Below, piece after piece: positions 35,797-44,550 of a stretch of 64,000 nt of DNA. The translations under genes were made by a program, and so were the position numbers. The DNA is taken from NCBI GenBank assembly GCA_948473115.1, contig CAOKWI010000001.1, positions 62,001 through 126,000 of the forward strand, written 5' to 3'. This DNA is from an uncultured Lachnospiraceae bacterium (lineage in GTDB: Bacteria > Bacillota > Clostridia > Lachnospirales > Lachnospiraceae). The notes below the pieces were generated by a model, which saw only the letters and a list, made by a program, of their open reading frames with translations, made no database searches and was not told the origin of the DNA. The first letter of the stretch is position 1. Every line of letters begins with the position of its first letter.

Positions 35797-36778
35797 GGAA
35801 AATCTTCCTTTTCGCCTGCGGCCGGCAGGAAAGGACTATCTGTGGGGAGGCCGCAGATTGAAGGAGGATTTCTCCAAGGAGATAGAATTGTCCCCTTTGG
35901 CGGAGACATGGGAATGCTCCACCCATCCGGATGGCCCCAGTATAGTTGCTTCCGGCATATATGAGGGAATGTCTCTGAGGGAGGTTCTGGCGGAGCATCC
36001 TGAATATATGGGGAAAAGCCATGTGGACAAAGATGGTCTTCCTATTTTGATCAAATTTATTGACGCGAAGGCGGATCTGTCCGTTCAGGTTCATCCCGAT
36101 GATGCGTATGCCCGGAAACACGAGGGGGGAGCCCTCGGAAAGTCAGAGATGTGGTACGTGCTGGATGCCCAGAGAGATACGGATATCATTTATGGCTTCC
36201 GGCATGAAATGGACAGGCAGACGCTGCGGGAGAGCCTGGAAAACGGGACGGTTGGCAGGTATCTACAGAAAGTGCCCATTCAAAAGGATGATGTGTTCTA
36301 CATTCCGGCGGGGCAGGTTCATGCCATTGGTGCGGGAGCGTTGATGGCAGAGATCCAGGAGAGCTCCAATCTGACCTACCGTATGTTTGATTATAATCGT
36401 TTGGACAAAAATGGGAAACCCCGTCCGCTGCATATTGAGAAGGCGGTGGAGGTGGTGGATCTGGGCGGCGCGGCGGAGCCCAGGCAGCCCCTCAGGGTCT
36501 TGAAATTTAAAAGGGGATATGCCACCGAACTTTTGTGCCGGTGCAAATATTTCCAGACGGAGAGAATGCTGCTGAACACGGAGAGATGGCGTGAAGGAGC
36601 AGCCTTTGGAACGGGAGAAGCTTCTTTTAAGGTGCTTTTGTGTACAGAAGGCGTAGGCACCCTGGCTGGAGAGGAAAACAGTCTGCCGTTTATCAAGGGA
36701 GACTGCATCTTTGTCCCTGCGGATTCGGCTCCGCTGCGGCTGCACGGGAAAGGAAAGCTGCTGGTGGTGGGATGTTAA
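35765..36778 (+). CDS. manA: Mannose-6-phosphate isomerase, class I
   Basis: Interconverts fructose 6-phosphate and mannose 6-phosphate, a zinc enzyme. 337 residues. YLWGGRRLKEDF, WECSTHPDGPS, the zinc-site block VQVHPDDAYA, KSEMWYVLD, and YIPAGQVHAIGAG are all present. It starts 32 bases inside manC. The last codons (APLRLHGKGKLLVVGC) matter because a decayed copy of this 3' end lies at 47.6 kb. Downstream is a long repeat-rich non-coding stretch. Confidence 0.95.
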   Translation: MTSKNINWKNRENLPFRLRPAGKDYLWGGRRLKEDFSKEIELSPLAETWECSTHPDGPSIVASGIYEGMSLREVLAEHPEYMGKSHVDKDGLPILIKFIDAKADLSVQVHPDDAYARKHEGGALGKSEMWYVLDAQRDTDIIYGFRHEMDRQTLRESLENGTVGRYLQKVPIQKDDVFYIPAGQVHAIGAGALMAEIQESSNLTYRMFDYNRLDKNGKPRPLHIEKAVEVVDLGGAAEPRQPLRVLKFKRGYATELLCRCKYFQTERMLLNTERWREGAAFGTGEASFKVLLCTEGVGTLAGEENSLPFIKGDCIFVPADSAPLRLHGKGKLLVVGC

Positions 36779-36780
36779 GG

Positions 36781-37230
36781 TTACCCGCACGGCGTTAACC
36801 TCGCAAGGTTAACCATACACGGTTAGATCGGCTTGGCTAACGGTATGCGGGTAATGTTACACGGTTAACCTTGCACCGTTAATCAAAAGGAAAGCCTGGA
36901 ATGTAATGTTTTTGTTACGAGTGACAGTGTGAGTGATATTATTTCACAGGATTTTGCTTGATCAAGAAATCCGTGTAAGGCTAACCGTATACGGGTAATG
37001 TAAGCACACGGCATTGACGGGAGCTAACCGTATACGGGTAATACAAGCACGCGACATTGACGAAAGTTAACCGCATACGGGTAATTTGGCCATGCGACAA
37101 TGGCGGGATGCTAACCGTATGCGGGTAACATGACTGTACAACAACACTACTTAGATATCAGCTGTGCACGAGTATACCCGCACACAGTTACTTCACGACA
37201 CGCTGTTCCGCGAAATACCCGCACACGGTT
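36781..37230. repeat. Array of TAACCGTATACGGGTAA-type repeats, direct then inverted
   Basis: Downstream of manA, the motif CTAACCGTATACGGGTAA and close variants occur at 36981, 37024, 37067 and 37111 with 43-44 base spacing. Their spacers also resemble each other (AAGCACRCGRCATTGACG). Inverted copies (TACCCGCACACRGTT) follow at 37175 and 37216. Looser copies lie at 36781, 36806, 36835 and 36857. A related TTAACGGTACACAGTTAAC stands alone at 31331. The 975 bases from 36779 to 37753 contain no credible gene. Confidence 0.85.
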
Positions 37231-37414
37231 TATATTAATTCTCGCGTCTCCGTCATCACCCTACAGTTCTTCCTGCTGGAACTTGCGCGGTTAACCGCGC
37301 ACTGCATCAGGTCTGCCAATACCATTTCATGCCGTTTCCGGTTTCCACATCCTCCAGGTAGTACTTTTCTATCACTTCTGCCGCTGTTTCCTCAAAAGAA
37401 ATTTCGAATTCCTT

Positions 37415-37498
37415 GCAGGGAATAACTGATCATTCAGAGTTGTTTCCCTGCTTTTTGTTTACGTATCGAAAGGCATTTCTGTTCGATGGAAAGAAACA
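37415..37498. repeat. Hairpin repeat HR, copy 1
   Basis: Begins GCAGGGAATAACTGATCA and pairs with TTTCCCTGC at 37443-37451, followed by TTTTT, then a conserved tail CGAAAGGCATTTCTGTTCG and GAAAGAAAC. Two more copies are at 40643 and 47495. It may act as a terminator; a minus-strand frame of 62 codons across it is not considered a gene. Confidence 0.8.
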
Positions 37499-37585
37499 GC
37501 GTGACTGGATGAAGCAGGAAGCAGGAAGCGGGAGCATTCCACAGCCTTTATTTTCAGAAAAATCACCAATAATCATGAAAATGTA

Positions 37586-37614
37586 TTGACAAATGCAGAA
37601 GAAAAATATATTAT
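37586..37614 (+). promoter_or_regulatory. Predicted sigma-A promoter
   Basis: TTGACA at 37586-37591, a 17-base spacer and TATTAT at 37609-37614, about 140 bases before the small gene at 37754. The 12-base block TTGACAAATGCAG recurs at 47683 upstream of the GTPase operon, where the -10 box is less clear. Confidence 0.7.
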
Positions 37615-37753
37615 ACAATTATAATTAGAGAGAAAAATTACTATTACGCAGGACGGCTTAGGAGAACAAAAAGCATATGTGGCCATTGGGTGTCCTTCTA
37701 TGAAAGTTTATTTTGCCCATTATTAATAATACCAGTAAAAGGAGGAATATAAG

Positions 37754-37957
37754 ATGTCAATTACAATAGCTACAATAGTTGCTGCAGCAGCACCGGTTGT
37801 GTTGGAGACAATAAGCAATTTTGCAAGGGAAAACAGGGGAACTTTCAATGCACTTTTAAAACAATCCAAACCTGCTATTCAGGATATGAGTAAAAAGCTG
37901 GATGGTGAAATAAATAAATTTGAAAATAACGGATGGCAAAAGGATAAAAAAGGATAA
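37754..37957 (+). CDS. Small hypothetical protein (67 aa)
   Basis: Unrecognised. AAAAGGAGG stands before the ATG, and a good promoter lies upstream, so it is likely real. Residues 4-20 (IATIVAAAAPVVLETI) form a hydrophobic/amphipathic helix, followed by a charged, Lys-rich tail (DGEINKFENNGWQKDKKG). The build recalls small membrane-active peptides or phage/toxin partners, but no family can be named. The next gene starts 9 bases downstream, so the two are co-transcribed. Confidence 0.65.
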   Translation: MSITIATIVAAAAPVVLETISNFARENRGTFNALLKQSKPAIQDMSKKLDGEINKFENNGWQKDKKG

Positions 37958-37965
37958 ATGATCGG

Positions 37966-38397
37966 ATGGCAACAAAATTAGTACGTACATATACATTGAA
38001 TCCCGGGCAAAATATTCACGGTATGGGGCAGGCGATAAAGAAATTTTTCAGTGGTTACAAAGGAACAAAAGTAACATTGTGTTACGGTGAGGATGGAAGC
38101 TGTATCATTTCCTGTGCCACAGATAATATTATGAGAGCACCGGATATAGAGCAGAAGTTCAATAGCATAGTACGGAAGGCTTCAGGATGTGATGTGCAGA
38201 TTACTGTCACCATAATTCAAAAGGGAAATCAGGCGGAGGTACATTACAGACAGGATATATGTGAATCATTGCAGGCAGCAAAAGCAGTTTTTTTAAGCTT
38301 TGCACTGGTTGGGGTTAGTGAATTGTATGGAATGCGTGCACGCCGTGAAATTCCAATAGAATTAAATGCTGCAATTGAAAGTTATTTAAACGGTTAA
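37966..38397 (+). CDS. Hypothetical protein (143 aa), partner of the preceding small gene
   Basis: Unrecognised 143-residue protein. It has an alpha-beta N-terminal part (TYTLNPGQNIHGMGQAIKKFF, VTLCYGEDGSCIISCATD, IVRKASGCDVQITVTII) that reads like a small two-layer domain with paired strands. A hydrophobic helix (AVFLSFALVGVSELYGM) follows and may be a membrane segment. AAAGGA precedes ATG 37966. Nothing in it indicates a catalytic site. Placed in the accessory island behind the shared hairpin repeat. Confidence 0.65.
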   Translation: MATKLVRTYTLNPGQNIHGMGQAIKKFFSGYKGTKVTLCYGEDGSCIISCATDNIMRAPDIEQKFNSIVRKASGCDVQITVTIIQKGNQAEVHYRQDICESLQAAKAVFLSFALVGVSELYGMRARREIPIELNAAIESYLNG

Positions 38398-38510
38398 TGT
38401 GTTCCGGCTGATCCGTATGCGATTGCATTGGGGCGTTTTACGAAGAGGAAAATGACCATGGACGGTCCGAAAAACGTATTGGATATCAAAAATGTGTAAA
38501 CGTCAAAAAT

Positions 38511-38544
38511 AGGGCATATCAGATTATTGCATCCGATATGCCCT
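38511..38544. terminator. Palindrome / possible terminator
   Basis: AGGGCATATC (38511-38520) pairs with GATATGCCCT (38535-38544), with an outer CGTCA/TGACG pair. There is no clear T-run, so termination is uncertain. The 296 bases from 38398 to 38693 hold nothing else that I can see. Confidence 0.4.
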
Positions 38545-38693
38545 ATAAGTGACGCTACGAGGTTAATATTACTACGAAAAATGAATCCCCGTTTTCTGTT
38601 TGTCTATGCTTTTATACACAGTAAAGTGTAGAAATTGATTATGGAAGAAAGCTATTAACCTACAGAAGTGAAAACTTACGGAGGCATTAAAGT

Positions 38694-39116
38694 ATGGTTT
38701 ATGATGTTATTATCATAGGAGCCGGACCAGCCGGTCTGGCTGCCGGGCTGCTGCTTGCAAAAGAAAAAGTACAATACATAATTCTTGAAAGAGGAAAGGA
38801 TTTGCTTAGGCGCAATGTACTGGAGCCTGAAGATGTGGCTTCCGGCATTGGAGGAAGCGGATTATTTTCTGGTGGAAAGCTTTCTTTTCCCCCATCTGCT
38901 TCGGAATTGTGGGGAAAACTGGATGGAAGAAAATTAAAAACCGCATATTTGTTTCTGAAGCAAACTTTGGATGGCCTGGGGATAAAAATACCGGACTGGG
39001 AAGAACAGTGGAGAAAAATAGAATCTGTTGAAGGGGAAAAAAAGTGTTGCCCTATTGTGCTAAATGATTTTTTGAGAAACCGCATTTTAAATAATTTTAT
39101 TATGAAAATGTTGTGA
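38694..39116 (+). pseudogene. Truncated FAD-dependent oxidoreductase, 5' fragment
   Basis: N-terminal 140 residues of a flavoprotein dehydrogenase. The dinucleotide-binding motif DVIIIGAGPAGLAAGLLLAKE and ILERGKDLLRRN are intact, and GIGGSGLFSGGKLSFP follows; family members are normally over 450 residues. The similarity stops near NDFLRN and the frame ends at 39116. Right after it the sequence becomes GC-richer and matches an unrelated AAA ATPase, so the rest was lost by recombination. Unlikely to be functional. Confidence 0.8.
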
Positions 39117-39129
39117 TGACGGTCGGTTT

Positions 39130-39917
39130 ATGATGACGGATGAAACCCTTACAGGTTCTCTAAAACTTCTCTGCGGTCTCCTGCACAAGCACTATGGCCG
39201 GAAAGTCATTCTGTTGATCGACGAGTACGACGTGCCGCTTGACAAAGCCCAGCATTATGGATACTACGACGAGATGGGCACCCTGATCCGCAACCTGTTC
39301 GCCCAGGCACTCAAGACCAATGACCACCTCCAGTTCGCGGTGCTGACGGGATGCCTAAGGGCTGCCAAAGGGAGCGGGTCGGTGCGACTACCTACCGCCT
39401 GGCCATCCCGAACCTGGAGATTCGTCAGATCTTCGTCGAGCAGATACAGGAATGGTTCCAGGAGGATGCGCGCCGGGACACGCCCACACTGGATACATTC
39501 TGCGCCGCGTTCCCCGAGGGGGACGCACAGACGGTGGAGCGGCAATTTGGCGCCTATCTGCGCAGGATGATCAGCATCCGAGATACAGGTGTGCGCAAGG
39601 AACGGAAGGAGAACTTCTACCACGGCATTCTATTGGGACTGCTGCGACACCGGGATGACTGGATCTTGTACTCCAATGCAGAATCCGGGGATGGCTACAG
39701 CGACATCCTGGTGGAGGATCCGGAAGTCGGCATTGGCATAGTGATCGAACTCAAATACCGAGAGGATGGAAAACTGGAAGAGGGCTGTCGGGAGGCGCTT
39801 GAACAGATCGAAGACCTGGACTATGCGGCCAGGCTTGAGGATGACGGGATCGAGACAGTGGTCAGGTATGGGATTGCGTGTAACCGAAAGAAGTGCAGGG
39901 TGATAAAAGGGTTATGA
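39130..39917 (+). pseudogene. AAA-ATPase / PD-(D/E)XK nuclease-like gene remnant
   Basis: Remnant of the common AAA-ATPase-like plus PD-(D/E)XK family. The 5' piece (LLCGLLHKHYGRKVILLIDEYDVPLDKA, the Walker B part) reads to about 39357 (FAVLTGCLR). The 3' piece continues in another frame from about 39372 (TTYRLAIPNLEIRQIF) to 39917 with the nuclease-like YSNAESGDGYSDILVED and GIVIELKYRED. The Walker A region and the middle (normally IAKESIFTGLNN) are missing. It is GC-richer than its flanks, consistent with a separate origin. Confidence 0.85.
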
Positions 39918-39988
39918 TAAGCTTCTGTTTTCCTATCTTGTTCTCTTATAGGAAGTTTCTCCTGCCGGAGGACTCTTAAATTAAAATA

Positions 39989-40005
39989 GCCCGCCAGAGG
40001 CGGGC
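39989..40005. terminator. Strong GC hairpin, possible terminator
   Basis: GCCCGCC-AGAG-GGCGGGC-like stem (GCCCGCCAGAGGCGGGC) flanked by A/T-rich sequence on both sides (TTAAAATA and ATAAAAA). Could stop transcription in either direction. Confidence 0.45.
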
Positions 40006-40131
40006 ATAAAAACAAGACAAATGCTTTTGTTCCTCTATGAATTTTGGATCCATTGCGTGCCTCCTGTCTTTTGATAGCTTCAGTCATGAGTTCATACTAC
40101 AGGCGAGAAAGGTTTTCCGGAGTATAATAAT

Positions 40132-40605
40132 GATGAGCGGAAGCTGGCGGAATTGAAGGCGGAGTATCAGGAAATTTTAGAAAGGCTTGATGAACTGGAG
40201 CAGCAGGAAGTGATTGGGGCATTTGATAAACGTACAATCATAGAACTTTCCGGGGATGTGATTAAAGAGATCGCACAGAAATACGAGAATGTGCAGAAAG
40301 GCGTAGGTGATATCATGGGCGGAGCATTGATTGAAACAGAAGCAAGAACCATTTTGAATCAGGGAATAAAACAGGGAATAAAACAGGGAATAAGGCAGGG
40401 AATAAGGCAGGGAATAGAGCAGGGAATAAAGCAGGGAATAAGGCAGGGAATAAAGCAGGGAAAGACACAGGGCATCAGTGAAACAAAAAAGCAGACAGCA
40501 CTTAGGATGCTGAAAATGGGAAAGCTGACAGTCGAGGAAATTGCGGAGTGTTCTGAACTCAGCGTGGCAGAGGTAGAACAGCTTGCAGGACTTCAAACGG
40601 TGTAA
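40132..40605 (+). pseudogene. Rpn-family (PD-(D/E)XK transposase/nuclease) C-terminal remnant
   Basis: C-terminal part of an Rpn-type recombination-promoting nuclease. The frame is open from about 40132 (ERKLAELKAEYQEILERLDELE), without a good start signal, and the nuclease core is absent. A 12-base unit CAGGGAATAARR repeats nine times at 40360-40467, coding QGIK/QGIR, as is usual in Rpn tails. A small helix-turn-helix-like end follows (RMLKMGKLTVEEIAECSELSVAEVEQLA). ATG 40153 could make a 150-residue product, but function without the nuclease domain is doubtful. Confidence 0.75.
40360..40467 (+). repeat. Tandem 12-base repeat, nine units (QGIK/QGIR)
   Basis: Consensus CAGGGAATAARR; the last unit is degenerate. 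Variation in unit number keeps the frame and would lengthen or shorten the tail of the Rpn remnant. Confidence 0.9.
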
Positions 40606-40642
40606 AACGATAACGTGGAAAATTTAATATCGCTGCCATTAA

Positions 40643-40730
40643 GCAGGGAATAACTGATGATTTAGTGTTGTTTCCCTGCTTTTTTTGTTGATTTATCGAA
40701 GGGCATTTCTGTTTGATGGGAAGAAATGGT
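40643..40730. repeat. Hairpin repeat HR, copy 2
   Basis: GCAGGGAATAACTGATGA ... TTTCCCTGC followed by TTTTTTT, and the tail CGAAGGGCATTTCTGTTTG. The stem plus T-run looks like a terminator after the Rpn remnant. It begins with the same bases as the Rpn repeat unit. Confidence 0.82.
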
Positions 40731-40937
40731 GCCGGTGGAGAAAAATGTTCTGGGATTATTTTGTTGTATAAGATCATGATATGGCTTATAATGAAAAAGA
40801 ATCACAGAAGACAGCCATGACGGTTTTAAAATGTTTACAGGATTTGTCGTGGCAGGCTGTATGCAATGGCTTTTTGGTATGATGAATGATTGAAGATTGA
40901 AAAGACAGACACAGGATATAATGGGAGAGGTGATTGG

Positions 40938-43900
40938 ATGGCGACATACATTGCGGATCGTTACAGAATGAAGAAAAAGGACATTGGTGGAGGAAATATG
41001 GCATCCATACATTTATGTGAGGATACAGACGTTGATGATGACGAGAAGGAAAGCACTGTTATTGTAAAAATGTTTGATAAGCCCAAGGTCGGAGATGAGG
41101 ATCTTCAGAAACAGCTGTTTAACAGGGAAGTCGAATCTCTGGACAAGCTGAACCACAAGAATGTCGTCAAGATCCTGGACCGGGGGTATGACGAAGAATT
41201 TAAGGCTTTTTTTATTGTACTTGAGTACATACACGGCCAAACATTTAAGGATCTGTTTAAAGATATCTGCAGATATGAATATGATCAGAAAATAGAGTTA
41301 ATGGAACAGGTGGTGGAGGGGATCGAATACCTGCATAAAAAGAATATCATTCATCGGGACCTGAAACCATCCAACCTTATGCTTGATGCTGATAATAATG
41401 TTAAAATTATCGATTTTGGGATCAGCAAGCTGCAGGATACTTTCTATAGTGATTATACACTGTCAGGCTTTGCTACCAAAAGATACAGTTCGCCGGAACA
41501 GATGGCAGGAAGAACAATAACAAAACAGAGTGATATTTTCTCCCTTGGTTTGATTTTTTATGAAATATTTACCTGTGACACTATTTCAACCAGGGAGACA
41601 ATGGATGTTGGCAGCCTGCCGCCAGGGATGCAGAATATACTGGTCAGGATGACGAAAGAGGAGCCTGGTTCTCGATATGCGACAATCTCGGAGGTTAAAT
41701 GTGACCTGAAAAAAGAACATAGCAAGCTTGTTCAGGAGAAATATCTCAGTGTCAAATTTGCCGGTAGTGTAACGAAAAGATTATTTAACGCAGGTTACAT
41801 CAATAGGGAAGATAATGTTCATGCATTAGAGATACTGAATGATGAATATTCAGGAAAGTGCTATATGCTGACCCAGAAGGACAGGGAGACAGGTAAATTT
41901 GAAGGTGCCTTTGAACTGTATGGGCGAAGATTTGTATCGATCCTGAAAATTGACCAGAGGGAGCCCTCCCGTTTTACCGTGATCGGGGTAGGCTTTCTGT
42001 CTCCGGACCGGCTGCTGGCTCAGAAAGAAAGAGGATATGAAATCCCATATGGTATAAAGGTACTTACCGGTGTACGGGTCAAGACAAAATCGGAAATAGA
42101 TGCAAATACGATTATAGATGATGTGTTGAATTATGAGGTAGAATTTAACAGCCAGCGAAGCGATGAGAAGCAGGTGAAAGACATTGCGGGAAAATGGGAA
42201 AATATTCTTACATTGCAAAGAAAACAGCTGGATCAGAAAAAGGCAACCTTAAACTATCATGGCTGCAGAATAAATGAAGAAGATGCATCTCTGGCGATTG
42301 AAATCAATACGGACAATTCCTATGAACTGAATTTTTCCCCGGATGATATGCTTCAGATGACGACAAGGAAGAATGTGCATCGTTATATTGATGTAGGACA
42401 TATGAGAGAGTGCTGCGATGGCCATATGATCATTGATCTGGCGCCTCATGCAGACATTGCCAATATAGCGGCTTCCGGCGAAATATCCATCAGCAACAAG
42501 ATGGCAGAAATAGCCTTGCAAAGGCAGAGCAAGGCCCTGAAGAGCATTCAATATAAGGAGAATGCGAATCCGGAAATCAGTGAGATTATTTTCAGGCCGG
42601 AAATTGCCAGGTCAAAAAGTAATCTAATGCTTACAGAAGAAGATTGTATGTCCGGGGAAATTGACAAGTCGAAGCTTGTCAGCCTTGAAAAGGCATTATC
42701 GGCTGAAAATATGTTTCTGCTGCAGGGACCGCCTGGAACAGGAAAAACTACCTTTATCTCCGAACTGGTGTATCAGATACTTTATGGGAACGGTAAGTAT
42801 AAGGGAAATCCTGACGCAAAGATATTGATCTCATCCCAGTCCCATGTTGCGGTGGATCATTCCCTTGCAAAAATCAAGAAGCTCATACCCGATATCAGGA
42901 TGATCCGCGTGGGGATATTGGACAAAATGGCGGAATCCTCAAGGGATTATACCCTGGATATCTTCTGTAAGGATTGGGCAAGGAAAGTCATTGAAAACTG
43001 CAGGAAGGCCCTGACCGAATATAAGGCGGAGATCGGTATCGATGATTCCATTCAGGAGAAGAATGGAATTATCGATGAAATAGAAAGTATAACTGCTGAG
43101 ATCGCAGGCCTGATTGATGAATTGGCTGACGTGGAAACAGAATTGGAAAAGGTCAATGTATTAGACGCTAAGTGGCAATATGTCAATGACAGGATTGCTG
43201 CCATGAAACAAATGGTTGCGATACGGACGGCGGGGGTGACGGAAGACCAATTAGTGCAAATCATAGATGCATTTACGGAAAATCTGACCGGTTTAAATGA
43301 CAGACTTGCAGCGGTGGTTGAGGAATCCATAGAGCTTTCAGATCAGAAAGAGGCGCTGGAAATCAGGTATGCCGCCATCAATAATGAAATTGAGGAAAAA
43401 GGAGCGGCGGTCAATGAGTGGAAGGAATTATTGGGTGTCGATTCACCGGAAGCCTATGAACAGATAAAAGCCGAGACGCGGGCTTCCTTGAAAGAGAATC
43501 AGAAAAAGTATGCCCAATACTCTAAAGTGGAGAGCTTATGCAAGGAGTGGCAGCAGCGCGTTGCACGGGGAAATGAACTGCTTCAGGAGAGTCTTGCCGA
43601 TGCAACCCTGGTAGGAGCAACGTGTCTGGGGATAGCAGGCTTAAGTGAAGGGATTGAATTTCAGTTTGACTGGGTTATCGTGGATGAAGCAGGAAAAGCT
43701 ACTCCGCCGGAAATCCTGGTGCCGATTTGCCTTGGTAAAAAAGTGGTTCTGGTAGGGGATCACAAACAGCTTCCACCGGTGGTGGATGAAGCCTTGCTTA
43801 AGCTGCAGGATAAGGAAAGAATGAACATAACGAAGGAGGACCTGGAGGTTAGTCTTTTTGAATATCTTGAGCGGAGCTTAAGCGACGAGTGTAAGAATAT

Positions 43901-44546
43901 CCTCGACGAACAGTACAGGATGAATCCGGTGATCGGTGATCTGATCAGTAACCTGTTCTATGAGAATAAGCTTGTTTCCAGGACGTCCAGGGAAGAAAAG
44001 ACCATCCCGCTTGAGATTTATGAAGGCAAGCCCCTTGTCTGGCTCACAACAGCGGAAAATCCGGACAGAAAAGAGGAAAAAATATCCGATTCTTATAGCA
44101 ATACCTGTGAAGCAAAACTTATTTTTGAACAGCTGCTGGAGGTCGATGAAGAACTCGGAAAACTCAAATTGGAAAAGGAAACAGCGATCATAGCCGGATA
44201 TAGGGGACAGAAGGATAAACTGAACAGACTGTATGAGAGTAATTATAAGGCGAGATTTCATCATATGACTGTGGAAATCAATACAGTGGACGCGTTTCAG
44301 GGGCGGGAAACGGATATTGTATTTTACAGTGTTGTCCGCAGCAATGATGAGGGAAAACTTGGTTTCCTGAAAGATGTGAGAAGATTAAACGTTGCTTTTT
44401 CGAGGGCAAGGGAGCTTCTTGTTGTCGTAGGCGACCACCATTGTGCACAGAGGCAGCTGGAAATAAATGGGCAGGGAAATCCGTTTGTAGATATTATCAG
44501 ATATATCCGCAATCATCCCGAAGACTGTATGTTTAAGGAGGTATAG
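40938..44546 (+). CDS. mkoA: Ser/Thr kinase-SF1 helicase fusion, Mokosh type I MkoA-like
   Basis: 1202-residue fusion. Residues ~5-265 are a Hanks-type kinase: VIVKM lysine near 44, HRDLKPSN near 139, DFG near 159, SPEQMAG. After a ~300-residue linker comes a COG1112/Upf1-type SF1 helicase: Walker A GPPGTGKTT near 597, a long coiled-coil insert, Walker B VDEAGKA near 915, GDHKQLPPV near 940, and NVAFSRARELLVVVGD near 1150. ATG 40938 is chosen for the GGGAGAGGTGAT before it. Kinase-helicase plus PLD nuclease is the make-up of the Mokosh type I anti-phage system; the PLD gene follows after 4 bases. All catalytic motifs look intact. Confidence 0.85.
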   Translation: MATYIADRYRMKKKDIGGGNMASIHLCEDTDVDDDEKESTVIVKMFDKPKVGDEDLQKQLFNREVESLDKLNHKNVVKILDRGYDEEFKAFFIVLEYIHGQTFKDLFKDICRYEYDQKIELMEQVVEGIEYLHKKNIIHRDLKPSNLMLDADNNVKIIDFGISKLQDTFYSDYTLSGFATKRYSSPEQMAGRTITKQSDIFSLGLIFYEIFTCDTISTRETMDVGSLPPGMQNILVRMTKEEPGSRYATISEVKCDLKKEHSKLVQEKYLSVKFAGSVTKRLFNAGYINREDNVHALEILNDEYSGKCYMLTQKDRETGKFEGAFELYGRRFVSILKIDQREPSRFTVIGVGFLSPDRLLAQKERGYEIPYGIKVLTGVRVKTKSEIDANTIIDDVLNYEVEFNSQRSDEKQVKDIAGKWENILTLQRKQLDQKKATLNYHGCRINEEDASLAIEINTDNSYELNFSPDDMLQMTTRKNVHRYIDVGHMRECCDGHMIIDLAPHADIANIAASGEISISNKMAEIALQRQSKALKSIQYKENANPEISEIIFRPEIARSKSNLMLTEEDCMSGEIDKSKLVSLEKALSAENMFLLQGPPGTGKTTFISELVYQILYGNGKYKGNPDAKILISSQSHVAVDHSLAKIKKLIPDIRMIRVGILDKMAESSRDYTLDIFCKDWARKVIENCRKALTEYKAEIGIDDSIQEKNGIIDEIESITAEIAGLIDELADVETELEKVNVLDAKWQYVNDRIAAMKQMVAIRTAGVTEDQLVQIIDAFTENLTGLNDRLAAVVEESIELSDQKEALEIRYAAINNEIEEKGAAVNEWKELLGVDSPEAYEQIKAETRASLKENQKKYAQYSKVESLCKEWQQRVARGNELLQESLADATLVGATCLGIAGLSEGIEFQFDWVIVDEAGKATPPEILVPICLGKKVVLVGDHKQLPPVVDEALLKLQDKERMNITKEDLEVSLFEYLERSLSDECKNILDEQYRMNPVIGDLISNLFYENKLVSRTSREEKTIPLEIYEGKPLVWLTTAENPDRKEEKISDSYSNTCEAKLIFEQLLEVDEELGKLKLEKETAIIAGYRGQKDKLNRLYESNYKARFHHMTVEINTVDAFQGRETDIVFYSVVRSNDEGKLGFLKDVRRLNVAFSRARELLVVVGDHHCAQRQLEINGQGNPFVDIIRYIRNHPEDCMFKEV

Positions 44547-44550
44547 GGCA

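Noticed and set aside
36981..37230. 43-base repeats as a CRISPR array
   Set aside because: The spacers between motif copies are similar to each other, the last copies are inverted, and no cas genes are near.
37430..37618. Minus-strand frame of 62 codons
   Set aside because: It lies across the hairpin repeat and the promoter, has no ribosome binding site, and the repeat copies elsewhere are not coding.
40360..40467. 12-base repeats as a CRISPR-like array
   Set aside because: There are no spacers; it is a coding tandem repeat of an Rpn tail.
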